Below are positions 45,751 through 57,623 of a stretch of DNA of 64,000 nucleotides, one piece after another. A model generated the notes under the pieces. It had not been told where the DNA came from, did not search any database, and saw nothing but the letters and a program-made list of their open reading frames with translations. This DNA is from Margaritispora aquatica (Eukaryota; Ascomycota; Leotiomycetes; Helotiales; Discinellaceae): assembly GCA_007644065.1 (NCBI GenBank), contig VJWN01000003.1:1364001-1428000 (forward strand), given 5' to 3'. Both the position numbers and the translations under genes were made by a program. The stretch's first letter is position 1; each line of letters starts with the position of its first letter.

Positions 45751-46738
45751 ATGACGGACAGGCGAAGGATAAACGGCCCTTCAAGTGGGACCAACGCGCC
45801 AGTATACTCGAAATATCTCACCAAAGACTCGGATTCTCAATTGCAACGGCCAACGAGAACCAGACCTCCAAATGTTCTTAGAAAGATGTGTATGTCAATG
45901 GAAACTTGATGAAAAAGCAATTTACTTATCTACCACGATAGTTTTGAAGACTGGAGTCACTCCTTCAGCTTCCGGATCTGCATACTTAGAGCTCGAAGCC
46001 TCGAAACAGCCCAAATCAATTATTCCAGGCCTTTCGTCTCTTTCTACCTCTGGACTAAAGCTGACATGTACTGTTCATGGTCCTCGTCCTCTGCCCAGGA
46101 ATGCGCCATTCTCCCCACATATCATGCTCTCAACGCATGTCAAATACGCACCATTTGCAGCACGGAAACGAAGAGGATATCTAAGAGATTCCAGTGAAAG
46201 AGATTTAGGCGTTCATCTAGAGGCTGCTTTGCGGGGTGTAATTATTGGAGATCGTTGGCCAAAAAGTGGAGTTGAAGTTATCATCACAATTCTTGAAGGA
46301 GAGGAGGATCAGTGGTGGGGTGATGACAAAGGTCAAGGCTCGATCACTGCGGGAGAATGGGGCTTGATGAGTGTTCTGAGTGGCTGCATCACAGTAGCTT
46401 CTGCAGCAATCGCTGATGCAGGAATCGATTGTGTTGATGTGGTATCTGGTGGAGTGGCTGCCATAGTCCGAACTGCATCTAAGCAAAAAACGCTGGTGCT
46501 TGACCCAGTTCCTTCTGAGCATGAAGAAATTATGGCAGCATCTGTGGTGGCTTACCTTCCCTCTCGAGACGAGATCACAGATTTATGGGTCAAAGGAGAT
46601 ATTGTGCATGATTCAAGATCTCCAGGGAGCTCGACATACGAAAATCTAGCTGACAATGCTGTCCAGGCTGCATTGGGCTCACATAGAGTTCTTATCTCAG
46701 CGTTGAAGGAGACAGCTGAGATGAAGTTAGCAAGGTAA
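45751..46738 (+). CDS. mtr3: RNA exosome core subunit Mtr3 (RNase PH-like)
   Basis: One of six RNase-PH-fold ring subunits of the 3'-5' RNA exosome; catalytically inert in eukaryotes. Exons 45751-45889 and 45942-46738 encode 311 aa. The core begins KTGVTPSASGSAYLELEASK, the family's substitute for the RNase PH opening. It continues LGVHLEAALRGVIIGDRWPK, VEVIITILEGEEDQWWGDD and GLMSVLSGCITVASAAIADA. Absence of the phosphorolytic Asp/Arg sets agrees with Mtr3. The N-terminal exon is disordered (RINGPSSGTNAPVY). The start follows an A-rich context. Confidence 0.93.
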
Positions 46739-47259
46739 TGATGGCAATGATACCTCGCGCATTGAAAGGAGTTAGGAACCGAAAAGGCAATACCTATTAG
46801 ACGGACTGAAAATATGTTCTGGAGTTGGTTGTATTACATAGACTATGGAGTCTGGCGTTCTGAAAGTATGCACAGTCAGCATGCATCTTCAACACTGGAT
46901 TGCGTCCAAGGAGAGCATATCTTGTGGCCATCAAGACTTTATGTTTCTTTGATATCGTACTGCACCAGATTCTTTGATTTCTGTCGTGAGTTTGAAATGC
47001 AAGTGCTTTGGTTTCGTTGGTGCATGCATACCCGTTTTGCTTGGTTGTTTGTAGAACCACACAAAGCAATATCTTATCTTTCTGTACCATCATCCACACC
47101 TTGTTTTCAGCTATTTCTCTTATTTTGCTCTGCCCAAAAAAGCTACTTGAAGATGAACCTTTCCATACTTCACCAAACCAATCTTTCACTGACTAATTTC
47201 TAATACATTTGATTTTGCTCAGCCTTCTTCTTCCAGTACACACATCTAAGTATTATACA
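46739..47259. other. Intergenic, mtr3 3' flank and Myb-like gene promoter
   Basis: Opposing ORFs at 46797-47203 overlap each other and look accidental. The last 60 bp before the ATG is a C/T-rich leader (CTTCTTCTTCCAG). Confidence 0.45.
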
Positions 47260-48255
47260 ATGCCCTCCAAAATCCAACTAGATGAAAACCTTTGGTTTCT
47301 CTACATATGTCTTCAGAAATCCGATCTCAAAACAGTGTGTTTCTTCACCTACGGCTACCACACGAAGCTGACACTCTCCGAGATAGACTTTAATGCTGTA
47401 GGCAATGCTACTTCGCTCAAGCCTCCAGCAGCACGAATGCGCTACACCCGACTCCGACGACAAATAGAATCCGGCACTTTGATCGGGACACATGGGACCC
47501 CGTTTGCTAGCTCATCAGCATCCGACAAAATCGCTGAGCGTACCTCGAAGCGAAAACGAAGTAGCGGGAAGGACAAAAAGGAGAAGATTACCGAGAGCAT
47601 GGAAAAAGAAGACGACGGTGACAAAGATGCTGATGGTGAGGTGGATGATGAAGTGGTGAAGAAACCGATGGATGTGGAGGTGAAGATAAAAGTCAAAAAG
47701 GAGATGGGGATTGATGGCTTCGCAAGCGATGATGATTCGACGGAGGCGTATAGTGATGAGACTGATTCCTGGTCTTCAGAGGACGAAATTCCACTAGCGA
47801 AACTGAGGAAATCGAAAAAGAGTATTGCTGCACGAACAGTAGTCCTAGATGAAGATCTTGCTATTAGAGCTGCGAGAGAAGGCGCTCCAATACGAGAGCT
47901 AGAGCTTGAAACTCAACATACGTCTCAACCACAACCAAAACCACAGCCTCGGCCTCGGCCTCTTAACCAACCATATATTATGAGCCAAGCTGCAGAGCAA
48001 AATGCTATCCAGCACTACATTCACCTACCAGCGATAATGCAGGAAAGCAGAAATATGTTTCCTCCAGGGCCACCGGTGCACATGTACGCTCCAATGCCTC
48101 ACTATCAGATGCAGATGTCACTGCCCCCATCTGGAGAATCCTTTGGGCCGTACCACAGTGGATGGAATCAATTTGAGGATACTCGCGTTGGCTGGAGCAA
48201 TGGCATGGAGCATCCTCCAAGCCATCCTACTTGGAAGCCAAGGAAGTCGGTTTGA
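47260..48255 (+). CDS. Myb-like DNA-binding domain protein
   Basis: Exons 47260-47334 and 47383-48255 give 315 aa. Joining LQKSDLKT to IDFNAVGNATSL restores a short Myb/SANT-like domain: ENLWFLYICLQKSDLKT, then KPPAARMRYTRLRRQIESG, as in a fungal family of small Myb-like regulators. The 48-nt intron (GTGTGT...CCGAG) has a CTGAC branch-like site, is a multiple of three and has no stop, so retention would add 16 residues within the domain. Downstream is a Lys/Glu/Asp-rich region and a Pro/Gln/His/Met-rich C-terminal tail. Probably nuclear; targets unknown. Confidence 0.8.
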   Translation: MPSKIQLDENLWFLYICLQKSDLKTVCFFTYGYHTKLTLSEIDFNAVGNATSLKPPAARMRYTRLRRQIESGTLIGTHGTPFASSSASDKIAERTSKRKRSSGKDKKEKITESMEKEDDGDKDADGEVDDEVVKKPMDVEVKIKVKKEMGIDGFASDDDSTEAYSDETDSWSSEDEIPLAKLRKSKKSIAARTVVLDEDLAIRAAREGAPIRELELETQHTSQPQPKPQPRPRPLNQPYIMSQAAEQNAIQHYIHLPAIMQESRNMFPPGPPVHMYAPMPHYQMQMSLPPSGESFGPYHSGWNQFEDTRVGWSNGMEHPPSHPTWKPRKSV

Positions 48256-48902
48256 GGATATTTTGTACCATTGACAACCAAACGTGTTTCAAGGTTCTTT
48301 TCTAGAAATCAAAAAGAAGTCATCATGCAGCTACATAGAATCCAAAAGTCTACTCATGCAGAATCAACTGCCCTTCATCCAACTTCTCAAAGCAGAGCCC
48401 CACCATCCCATCAGCGAACGCTCCGCCAAGCCAAGCCAAGCGAGGTTTCAAAATAAACCTCAGATGTTTGTTTGAACCTCGTTCCCACCCCATCTAATTC
48501 ATAGCCATTTTCAATGACATTTGTTTTGCCTGATCTCTTTACTCTGTTTCATCCTCTTCAGACTCCCCGATCGGTCGGAACCATACAAGGTAGCCGTGGA
48601 AGCAACTTGTAGCGCATGAATTTCCCCATCAGATCCCCCAGAAACCACCACCCAGAGCCTCAGTGGTAAGCTGAAACATGAGACGACGAAGGCTTGTTTG
48701 TGACAAGTGTCGAAACCGACTCTTTGGGTGTATCCGCTTTTGTGGCAGTGGGAGTTTGGGTGCTTTCTGTATAAGAAGGTCACTTAGCCCATGCTGTCGA
48801 TCCCAGTTACATCTCTATTTTCGTTTGCATCTCTTTATTTCATTTCAATTTACGATCTCAATCCCACGAAAACCAAGACCACCATCAGACACCGATTTCA
48901 AG
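48256..48902. promoter_or_regulatory. Promoter region of small secreted protein gene
   Basis: A TATA-like TGTATAAGAA at about 48768-48777 lies 125 bp before the ATG at 48903, and a long pyrimidine-rich leader follows. No gene recognised here. Confidence 0.4.
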
Positions 48903-49334
48903 ATGCACACTACCTCTCTTTTAGCCGTGATCTTCAGCATCGCTGCGCTCGCTCAAGGAGCCAGGCCTGAAGCACGCGAGGTCATGGACATGTCTCCCGT
49001 TCCTCGCGAAGTGCAAAATGGAGCCAAAGCTCCACCCTTGTGAGTACTATAGACATAAATCATGAGATATGTCGCTGATGGACAATCAGCGATCAGAATA
49101 TCCACCTCAAGAAAGGGCGTAGGGGGGTACAGGGAAGGAAGGCTCCCATCTTGTAAGTGCCTTGAATGCGTACATGGATTTTGATGGTTAGCTGACATGT
49201 ATATAGCAAGGGAGCGCCAGCTAAACCTAGTAACAAGGAGAGAGATGAGCCGCTTGTGTGAGTTTTCCAGGTCAATCACACAGCGAGAATGCTAATCTCT
49301 TGGCAGTGAAAGAGATGGTGATGAGAAAGAGTAG
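48903..49334 (+). CDS. Small secreted basic protein, four exons
   Basis: Exons 48903-49039, 49090-49152, 49207-49257 and 49307-49334 join in frame to give 92 aa. Residues 1-19 form a classic signal peptide (MHTTSLLAVIFSIAALAQGA). The mature part is short, hydrophilic and Lys/Arg/Pro-rich, with RKAPIFKGAPAKPSNKERDE, and has no Cys. All three introns are 48-54 nt, in phase 2, with GT-AG ends. A near-repeat of KAPP-F and KAPI-F occurs at two successive exon junctions. Without Cys it is not a typical Cys-rich effector. Function unknown; processing to peptides at GRR or GRK sites is a guess. Confidence 0.72.
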
Positions 49335-50746
49335 AAAGGGTCTATTGACTTAAGCCATCTGCGTGCTGGGTAACATTGATGGCTGTCATACTACGTAGGC
49401 TACATCTACACACGCCAACGTAGCTCCGTTGGGCAGTGGGAGTAATCAAAGAGATGTGAAGACAGGGCTGAATAGGAGGCATTAAATCAAATAGATATCA
49501 AGAATGAAAGAATGTATTTTGAACTGCACTACCAGATTTGTTGTCCTGAATCTGCTTCTTCATGACTTTGAGATACTTACTGGCGTAGCTGACCAACAAG
49601 AAGTTAACGATTCAACATTTTTGTGTTCTTGAACATTAATTTGAACGCATGTTGTTATACTTTTACTGTACTAAATGAGCGAGATGGACGGATTTGAGGT
49701 GCGGATTTTTTGGTATGCTTTTTAGAAATAGGAAGGCGAGGCGAGGCGTTGTGTGTTCTACGAGTAAATGAGAGTCTTCAGGATATTATTGGGCAGAGCT
49801 ACTCATTTCCAAAATAGTGATCTCATACTGGAGATCTCTGCGTTTATAGATGGCATGCTATAGACTTTCTTCTTCCCTTACTTGGATTCGTCTCCCTACT
49901 CAAAGGCAACAGAGACGATTAGTAGTCTAACAAAAGTGTCTCGTGAAGTAGTTTTATTAACTCACACAACCACTGCTACTAAATATACGATCTTTACAGA
50001 CTCCTCTTATACACCTCAGTAGAAGTCTCACTAGCCAAAAGTTCAAAGCCACACACCTCTAGCAGCATTCAGCGCAGTCCATGTTTCGGTTTCAGCACAT
50101 CTTCGTTCTCCAACTCAGCAGTGACCCTAATCATATGCTCACCAATGCCATAGCTCTCCACAATTCAACTGCTCGTCACATGACAATAGCATATGCGAAC
50201 ACGCGAGCGTGGAATTCGTGCCCAGACTCAGTACCTTCGCCACATCAAGAAGATTAAAAATATGCGATTGCCTGCTCAAGTTTCTTGAAATCCACTGAGA
50301 TTAAATACCTGTATCCTTCGTCTGAGGCTTATGAGATGAGGAACATCAAGTGAGAATGTTCAACACATTAATGCCGTTCGGGGTTAGAGTGTCGCCTAGC
50401 TCTCCAGATGCAATTTTGGATGTCGTGTTCTCCATGAGTTAGAAAATCCGAGGTGATTTCTGAGAGGTGGTTAGTTAGTTTGTAAATTTTTATTTTATAT
50501 GAAAAGTAAACCAATTCTACACGGACAAGGGATTTTATATTAAAGCAAGTTTACCCATGATTCACACTGATTTGAGTTCAGACGAGCAACATTGAGGAAG
50601 AATATCTCTGTATGAGAATCATCACCAAAGATAGGTTCATCATTAGATCGAGTTGAATACTCTCATTACGGGCGTCTAATTCTCTAAATAGCCATGCTTT
50701 ATCAACACTCCCAGTGAAGATTCGGAGCTCATACCAGTACATACAC
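49335..50746. other. Intergenic region of 1.4 kb
   Basis: No intact gene. On the minus strand, about 50440-50030, there are coding-like pieces in more than one frame (MENTTSKIASGELGDTLTP, GYRYLISVDFKKLEQAIAYF, IGEHMIRVTAELENEDVLKP) broken by stops, possibly a decayed gene. The part next to 50747 is the prp22 3' flank. Confidence 0.4.
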
Positions 50747-53700
50747 TTAACCCCACGTACCTCCACCACCACCTCTACCTTGCCTCTTCTGAGCTGACAA
50801 TCTCCAATCATCCTCAGCAGCAAATTTATTATACAATGGCTGGATCCTCTCAGCCTTCTTCCTCTTGCTCAATTTATCCGTTGGCGCGACCTTGAAGAAG
50901 GACGGCGCTGCTTCCACAAGCCACTTGGGCTCTATCGAAGTTGTACAATGCATGTATTCTTTGCTTGTAAGAACAAGCGTGTGGTAGATAACCCACTCTG
51001 CCTGCTTCCCAAAAAGTGCGGAGCTGGGATGGAGATAGACGGGTGTGCCTTCGATGAGGGTTTTGTACCCTTCCTGTGGATCTTTTCGTGCTGAGTTGCG
51101 GAAGTATCCACTGCAAAGAGCCTGTCTGACCTTCTGAGTATTTCGGCCGCATGATGTGATGGGGTGTTTGTAGCGTTGCATGATGTTAACGAGTTGATCT
51201 CTTACATCCTTAGCTCGACGCATCGATCGTGCTTGGATAAAATTCTCGAAACACCAAGGATTTGCAAACTTGTTTTGCTTCCATCCATTATATACGTTGA
51301 GCAGAGTAAGATGATCTCCGTGAGGATCATGGAACTTGGCCTTCTTTTGATCGGCTTGCGTTTGCTTTTCTTTTGGTCGGTAGAAGACTGATGGCATTGA
51401 TAACATCGCTACGATACTAAGAATTTCGTCAGAGCAACCTAAGTCCACCGAGGCAATCAAAACCTTGGCGAGTGATGGTTCCATGGGGAAATCTGCCATT
51501 TTGCGACCAAGACGAGTAAGAAGGCCTTCATCATCCAGGGCTGAAAGCGCATATAGCTCCTCCAAGGCTGTCAACATGGTGTTTGTTGGTGGTGGATCCA
51601 TGAAATCAAAATGAAGCAGATCATTGATTCCCATAGCTTTGAGCATCAGGATAGTAACGGACAAGTTTTGCCTCTGAATTTCAGGAATCGAGGTAGGCAG
51701 CATCTCAGACTGGAAAGCAGCCTCTGTGTAAAGACGGAAACACTTTCCTGGACCTGTTCTACCAGCACGACCAGATCTTTGCTTCGCTTGGGCTTGGGAA
51801 ATGGGTGTAACAACCAGAGAATCCATGCCGAGTTTTGGATCATACGCGTTCTGCTTGACGAAACCAGGATCAATGACATAGTAGATATGATCGATAGTGA
51901 TGGAAGTCTCTGCAATATTCGTTGCAATAACAACCTTCCGACTTCCAGGCGGTGCAGGATCGAAAATTTTACTCTGCATCTCACTGGGTAGTGCCGAATA
52001 AACAGGTAGAATGATCAGCTCCGGTACTGAAGGTCCAAGCGCTTTCATACGCTCAAACAGAATCTCACAACTCGTGTCAATCTCTTCCTGACCTGTTAGG
52101 AAAAGAAGAATATCTCCTGGAGGCTCTGTCAAGTGAATCTGCATGACAGTAACCAGTGCTGCATCCAGGTAGTCAGATTCGGGCTCTCTCGAGTACATAA
52201 CTTCAACCGGAAACGTCCGACCTGGGATAGAAAAGATGGGACATTCATTGAAATATGCAGAAAACTTGTCAGCATCCAAAGTCGCGGAGGTGACAATGAC
52301 TTTCAAATCAGGTCGTCGTTTCAACGTCTTCTTTAGCAAGGCAAATAAGACATCAGTAGCAATAGTACGCTCGTGAGCTTCATCCAACATGATGACCGAA
52401 TATCGTTTCAGATCTTGATCCATCAAGATTTCTCGCTGCAGCATACCGTCCGTCATGTACTTGATCTTGGTTGCAGAGCTGGTGCAATCCTCGAATCGAA
52501 TGGTGTAACCAACCTCCTGGCCCAGCTGACAACCCACTTCTTCTGCTACACGCTTTGCAACGGACATAGCAGCGACACGACGTGGTTGGGTACACCCAAT
52601 CATACCATTGTTTGCAAAGCCTGCTTCAGCCAGAAACTGAGTCAATTGGGTGGTTTTTCCAGATCCAGTATCTCCAACGACAATCAAAAGCTGATTCGCA
52701 TGTACAGCCTTGATCAATTCTGACCTGAATCGGTAGACTGGAAGAGACTCTCTCTGCTGCTTGATGGTCATGTCGGTTCGTCGACCAAAAGATTGCTCCT
52801 TATTCTGTGTCGCCCTCTTCCATTCTGGTATCTCTTCAGAGGCTGGATTTGGCTTGATAGCTCGAAGATCACTAGCAAATTTTCTCTCATCTGCTCCAAC
52901 CATTGGATCGTTCCATTGAGCAGCAAGATCGACCTTGGAGCTCTCCTCAGCTGCTTTATCTTGAGCCTCTTGCTGTCTTAAATCCCGACGATCCTTAGCA
53001 AGGGTCGTTCCCGCCATAGCAGCACGATTCATTGACCCATCAGGAGCTTTTACCACTCTGATGGGTGACAATTCAAGCGACTGTTTGGTCTGGCCAGCTA
53101 GGAATGGAGGTTCCTCGTCTCGCAGTTCGATGTCCACATCTTCTTCCAGCTCCATTTCACCCTCCCCGTTCAAGGTAGCATTGTAGTCTTCGTCCAAGTC
53201 TGGATAATCAGAAGCTTTTACAACACCGGACGCAATAAGCTGTCGAATCTCCCAGCGTTCGGGTGAGGTCATCCTCTTCTTGACCTTTCTAGAATTACTT
53301 GGCCCATCCTCAAAAACGGGCACCTTATCATCGATGAGGCCATATTCATCCTTTCCACCTCCAAGTCTCTCATTGTTGGCACCAGATTGAATCCTTGCTT
53401 GAGGTGCCAAGTCTCTTCCAGTCTCTTGGTCGACGTCTTTCATAGACAATGCTATTCGGTTTCCCTCAATTTTGATCACTTTGACTTTGACTTCTTGACC
53501 TCTCGATACAAGATCCGATGGGTGGTTCACTCGCTGTCCCTCGACCAAGGCTGAAACGTGTACTAGTCCATCTACTTTGCCCTTGACTCCATGAATATTA
53601 ACGAATGCGCCAAAGTCTTTCACTCCCGTAACATGGCCACTGTACACTTTGTAAACAATGGGTTCGTCGTCAATTTCCGGCGTGGGTGGTCGTTTAAAGC

Positions 53701-54361
53701 GGTCCTCATCCTCTCGCCTCCTGCGACTGCTCTTTTTGTGAGTAGTCCTCGAGCGCCCAAATTCGTCCTCTTCCTCATAGGCATCCTTCCGTCGCCGCCT
53801 CTCTTTCTTTTCCACTGATCTCGAGCGTGATCTGTATTTCCGTCCTCTGCTCCTATCAAAATCCTCCTCTGGACTTCGACTTCGTTTCCTGCTCGTCCGC
53901 GCTGGCATCTCCGTCCTCGCCTTAGGCTCCAGCCCTTCCAGTAGCGCCAGAGTATCATCGATTGCGTCCAGTCCAGGTTTCGAGCTGCTATTCGCATAGT
54001 CATCATCTTCTTCATCCCTCCACGGCACTTCTGCATCAGGCAGCGCAAGACCTTTAAACACCTTAATCTTCTCCTCCATTCGCGCCCCACTTGCAACTGC
54101 ATCTCCATTGCTTCCATTCTGTCCCTTGTACTTTGGGTGCATTGTCCGCACCAGGCGATCTATACTCTCAATCAAACTCTGTGGGAAATCCGCGCCCATG
54201 CCATCGAGCTTCTTCTTGAATTCGTCTAGGTTCTTGCATTGTGAATGTTGTGCAATAACGAACTCTGCGAGAGTTTTTTCGCTGATTCCAAGATGGTTGT
54301 TCAATTCTGAAGTCACCTTAGACACGAGGGAAAGGATTTCAAGGGATTCGAGGTCGTCCAT
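50747..54361 (-). CDS. prp22: DEAH-box splicing helicase Prp22 (DHX8)
   Basis: Releases mature mRNA from the spliceosome. Single exon, 1204 aa; the frame is open upstream, but [20 protein letters not shown] matches the usual start. An Arg/Ser/Glu-rich region precedes an S1 RNA-binding domain (about residues 240-315, [33 protein letters not shown]). Helicase motifs: [10 protein letters not shown] (I), [15 protein letters not shown] (Ia), DEAH within MLDEAHERT (II), VTSATLD (III), and [19 protein letters not shown] (VI). HA2 and OB-fold regions follow. The S1 domain separates Prp22 from Prp2, Prp16 and Prp43. It has a glycine-rich tail GGGGGTWG. Confidence 0.97.
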   Translation of the reverse strand: MDDLESLEILSLVSKVTSELNNHLGISEKTLAEFVIAQHSQCKNLDEFKKKLDGMGADFPQSLIESIDRLVRTMHPKYKGQNGSNGDAVASGARMEEKIKVFKGLALPDAEVPWRDEEDDDYANSSSKPGLDAIDDTLALLEGLEPKARTEMPARTSRKRSRSPEEDFDRSRGRKYRSRSRSVEKKERRRRKDAYEEEDEFGRSRTTHKKSSRRRREDEDRFKRPPTPEIDDEPIVYKVYSGHVTGVKDFGAFVNIHGVKGKVDGLVHVSALVEGQRVNHPSDLVSRGQEVKVKVIKIEGNRIALSMKDVDQETGRDLAPQARIQSGANNERLGGGKDEYGLIDDKVPVFEDGPSNSRKVKKRMTSPERWEIRQLIASGVVKASDYPDLDEDYNATLNGEGEMELEEDVDIELRDEEPPFLAGQTKQSLELSPIRVVKAPDGSMNRAAMAGTTLAKDRRDLRQQEAQDKAAEESSKVDLAAQWNDPMVGADERKFASDLRAIKPNPASEEIPEWKRATQNKEQSFGRRTDMTIKQQRESLPVYRFRSELIKAVHANQLLIVVGDTGSGKTTQLTQFLAEAGFANNGMIGCTQPRRVAAMSVAKRVAEEVGCQLGQEVGYTIRFEDCTSSATKIKYMTDGMLQREILMDQDLKRYSVIMLDEAHERTIATDVLFALLKKTLKRRPDLKVIVTSATLDADKFSAYFNECPIFSIPGRTFPVEVMYSREPESDYLDAALVTVMQIHLTEPPGDILLFLTGQEEIDTSCEILFERMKALGPSVPELIILPVYSALPSEMQSKIFDPAPPGSRKVVIATNIAETSITIDHIYYVIDPGFVKQNAYDPKLGMDSLVVTPISQAQAKQRSGRAGRTGPGKCFRLYTEAAFQSEMLPTSIPEIQRQNLSVTILMLKAMGINDLLHFDFMDPPPTNTMLTALEELYALSALDDEGLLTRLGRKMADFPMEPSLAKVLIASVDLGCSDEILSIVAMLSMPSVFYRPKEKQTQADQKKAKFHDPHGDHLTLLNVYNGWKQNKFANPWCFENFIQARSMRRAKDVRDQLVNIMQRYKHPITSCGRNTQKVRQALCSGYFRNSARKDPQEGYKTLIEGTPVYLHPSSALFGKQAEWVIYHTLVLTSKEYMHCTTSIEPKWLVEAAPSFFKVAPTDKLSKRKKAERIQPLYNKFAAEDDWRLSAQKRQGRGGGGGTWG

Positions 54362-54827
54362 GGTGTTTGTGGTGGGGACAGAGGTGATGTCGCAAGTTGG
54401 TGCTTCCCTCCAAAACTTTAGTGAAGCGGCAATTCGTGAGCTCAGCGATAGCCCCATGTCTGATTCACTAAGCCAAAATAGGCAATTTAACCACAATATG
54501 CCTTCCTTTCATTCGGGATATGAATCGTTCTTCACTATTTATTGAACTTGGGTAGAGAAGAGTTAAAGGAGTCATCATATTTCTAGGCAGAATTCAAACA
54601 GTCACATCACCTCAAAAACCACATTTAGAGTCATATCCTACCTTATTTTCAGGTGTAAGCCAGGCAAGCACCTGAAATCAAATTTACAAATTAACATTGG
54701 ACTAAACATCGCCTTCTATTTTCTAAGATGACAAAGTCAACCCTACTCCTCATAATGCTATCCCAAAGGTATTTATTACAGAAAAATCTCGACTTCTAAT
54801 ATCCCCCAAGCTAGCACACTCTCCTCA
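54362..54827. other. Intergenic, prp22 promoter and wall-protein 3' flank
   Basis: No gene seen. The frame at 54108-54545 is antisense to the prp22 start. Confidence 0.45.
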
Positions 54828-56152
54828 CTACAAACACATCACGACGAAGCCTATCAAGGCAGCACCCAAGAATGCCGACATTTGTGTGAGACCAGCCTTC
54901 CCAGCTCCACCAGTGAACTGAAGAGGTGTCGATGTAGAATTAGCTTGCTGTAACAGAGTTGTGTTTGTGGCAATGATCGTTTGGAATGTTGCAGATGTGA
55001 AAGCAGTTGTGGATGCTTGAAGTGTCTCTGTGCTAAAAATCTGGTTGGTGATAGTACTAGGAGCAGCTTCGAGGGTCTCTGTGCTGAAAATTTGGCTTGT
55101 GTGAGTGGTGACCTCAGCGGCAAGAGTCTCCGTGGTAAAGACTCGGTTAGTATGAGTAGTAACCTCAGCCGCAAGAGTCTCCGTGGTGAAAATCTTACTT
55201 GTGTGAGTGGTAACCTCAGCAGCAAGAGTCTCCGTGGTAAAGATTTGACTCGTGTGGGTAACCATTCCAGCCTCAAGAGTTTCGGTACTGAAAACCGTGT
55301 TGACGATGGTGTGAGGCATAGCTGCCAGTGTTTCCGTGCTGAAAACAGTATTCACGATCGTATGAGGCATGGCTACAAGCGTTTCAGTACTGAAGACGGT
55401 ATTTACAATCGTGTGAGGCATTGCTGCTAGTGTCTCCGTGCTGAACACAGTATTCACGATGGTGTGAGCGGGCATCGTCTCGACAATAACGACGGTGCTA
55501 ACGGATGTGTGGGCTACCGAGACAGTCTCAGTCGTCAAGATTACAGAAACAACTGTTGTCTAGATATATGTTAGTTACTGGCCTGAAGGAAAGGCACGGC
55601 TCAACTTACATGCTCCATCGCATACGTCTTCTTTGAACTGTGGGTGTACATCACCTCCTCAGTCTTTGTCTCAGTGACCGTCATGGTCTTGTGAACAGTA
55701 GTCTTCTCCTCTCCACCCTTCACTTCCTTCGTCTTCGTCTCCTTGCTACCCTCTTTTGTCTTGGATTCATGATTATAGGCCTTGGTCTCCTTTGACTCTC
55801 CGTAGGCCTTGGTTTGTTTGCTAGCCTTAGTCTTGGTTTCCTTGGATTCACTTCCATGCGCCTTCGTCTCCTTACTGGCTTTGGTGGTCTTGGTACCTTC
55901 ACTTGTGGTCTCCTTTGCGGCCTTGGTTGCCTTGCTGTGAACTACCTCCGTCTTGGACTCGACATAGGACTCGACAGCCTTGTAACCACTTCCTCCGTCA
56001 TGAGATGATCCTTCATTGTAAGATGGCGATGAGTCTCCTGAGTAAGAATCCTTTGAACCCTTGGAGTCCTTGCCAGAAGAACCATATTCTGATCCTCCTG
56101 CAACTACTGAAGAGCAAAGAGCGGCCAAGACAAGAAGTGCTGAGTAACGCAT
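54828..56152 (-). CDS. Secreted repeat-rich cell-wall protein, probable GPI anchor
   Basis: Exons 56152-55610 and 55559-54828 give 424 aa. Signal peptide: MRYSALLVLAALCSSVVAGG. Exon 1 encodes a low-complexity Ser/Lys/Thr/Glu region (KETKAHGSESKETK). Exon 2 encodes nine tandem units of about 17 residues built on VFSTETLAAMPHTIVNT or IFTTETLAAEVTTHTSK. The end, GLTQMSAFLGAALIGFVVMCL less its last residue, is a hydrophobic GPI-attachment-type tail after a Ser/Thr/Gly linker. Dense Thr/Ser suggests heavy O-mannosylation. It resembles fungal adhesins and wall structural proteins by architecture only; no ligand-binding head domain is seen. Confidence 0.85.
55010..55480 (-). repeat. Tandem coding repeats, about 51 bp per unit
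   Basis: Nine copies of a 17-codon unit around TETLxA lie within exon 2 of the wall-protein gene. Four 5' copies carry PHTIVNTVFSTETL and differ from each other mostly at third positions. Three central copies carry EVTTHTxxxFTTETLAA; the last two are more diverged. Two sub-families suggest separate expansion rounds. Confidence 0.8.
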
Positions 56153-57623
56153 TGTGATTTAAAATTTTCGAGAGTCGGCGATTAAGAAGTTGGTAATAAA
56201 ATAAATGGTAAACAAAAACGTCAAGAGCAGCTAATGTAGAAAGAATGAAATAAGCCGGCTAGCAGCAACGAAAGTAAAAATTTGATGATGCACAGCAAAA
56301 TGAATGTAGATGGAAAGAAAAGACGAGAGAAGTGGTAGAAAGAGGGCGATGTCTGAAGGTATACACCCAACGCCACCTTCCATCCCATGGAGCTGTCAAT
56401 GGGTATCGAAACCATTCCGGTTCCAGGGCAGCTGGTCAATTTCCGAATGTGAATTCTACGCCAAAGAAACATCAGGCTTGAGCCAACACGGGATGAACGA
56501 AAGGGCACAGCCACAGGAGATATGATACAGGAGACATCAGATCATGTCCGGATAGCGGACTTCATCCCAAAGTCGGTTTTGTTACCTGGGGTATGATGGA
56601 TTAAGCTTCATCTGAGACGGGATGAGTTTGACATATCGGTAGGGCTTGAAAATCCAAGGGGTTGAACTTTGAAGAAACTTTATTTTAACCACAACAACGT
56701 AGTTGAGTTTATTCAACTCTGACGATTAGCTAACTCTAGCAAGATGATGAATGATTCCTGAGATACTTACCTTTTAGCAGTCTACAATTTAGTAGTCGTG
56801 GACCAAGAGCAGAAAATCTTCGGAAAGCACAAAAATAAACCCCAGTCTCACAGGGTACGATCAAACATCCCCTGCTTCAGATGTCAAAACTCAAAACAGC
56901 ATGCTGGTATCAACAATTGACAGCGACTCCATCAGATGGAAATGAGATTAAAGCGCAAAGGGTTCAGAGAGAGGTGAACTGATCATCAGATAAGATTCAA
57001 GCTTAATTGACAAGCACACGCTTGGTGGATAGAGTGGGCTTTTCTGTCAATCTGTCAAACTGACGCTGAAGCAGTGCTAGCTTTATTCAGTGACATTAAC
57101 CAAGTGATATAGTATGAGCGACTCTTGCGGTTAAATGATAATGATGTTGTTACAGTTGAGGAATGCGAGCTGGACAATACATTCCTGCGAATGTAGATGA
57201 ATGAAGTTGTCTCGTGATGGTTGCGATGTTGGAAATCTAGCATAACTCGCATAAATCCACACTAAGCCGAGAGCGATTTATGCCACGCTGCATATTCCGC
57301 TACCATCAATTCAACCTCTTTGTGTTATCGGACTTCGCGATACCTCAAGATAAAAGCCTAGATAATAACTCGATATGGAAGGAAAATGACCTTCCAAACT
57401 GTGTCGAGTTCATCATTGAGGCTTTCTCATATTTCAGTAGTGGGAATGCATGATTCTGCCTTGGCTGCCTCGTTTCCGCGTGTCTTGAATTGGCGAACCT
57501 CGAAGGTTGCCTATGAGGCTTGAAATTCACTTTTGTCATTGATTTAAACCCTCCGCTGAGATTCAGTGAAACATTTTATTGAGATCTTTGCATCAATATC
57601 TTTTTGAAGGATTGTCAGTCAAT
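56153..57623. other. Intergenic region of 1.5 kb, no gene recognised
   Basis: Holds the upstream regions of the wall-protein gene (-) and the F-box-like gene (+). ORFs at 56221-56525, 57055-57252 and 57345-57539 have no recognisable content. Confidence 0.45.

Noticed and set aside
46797..47203. Two overlapping opposite ORFs of about 130 codons
   Set aside because: Mutually antisense, no recognisable content, between a stop codon and the next promoter.
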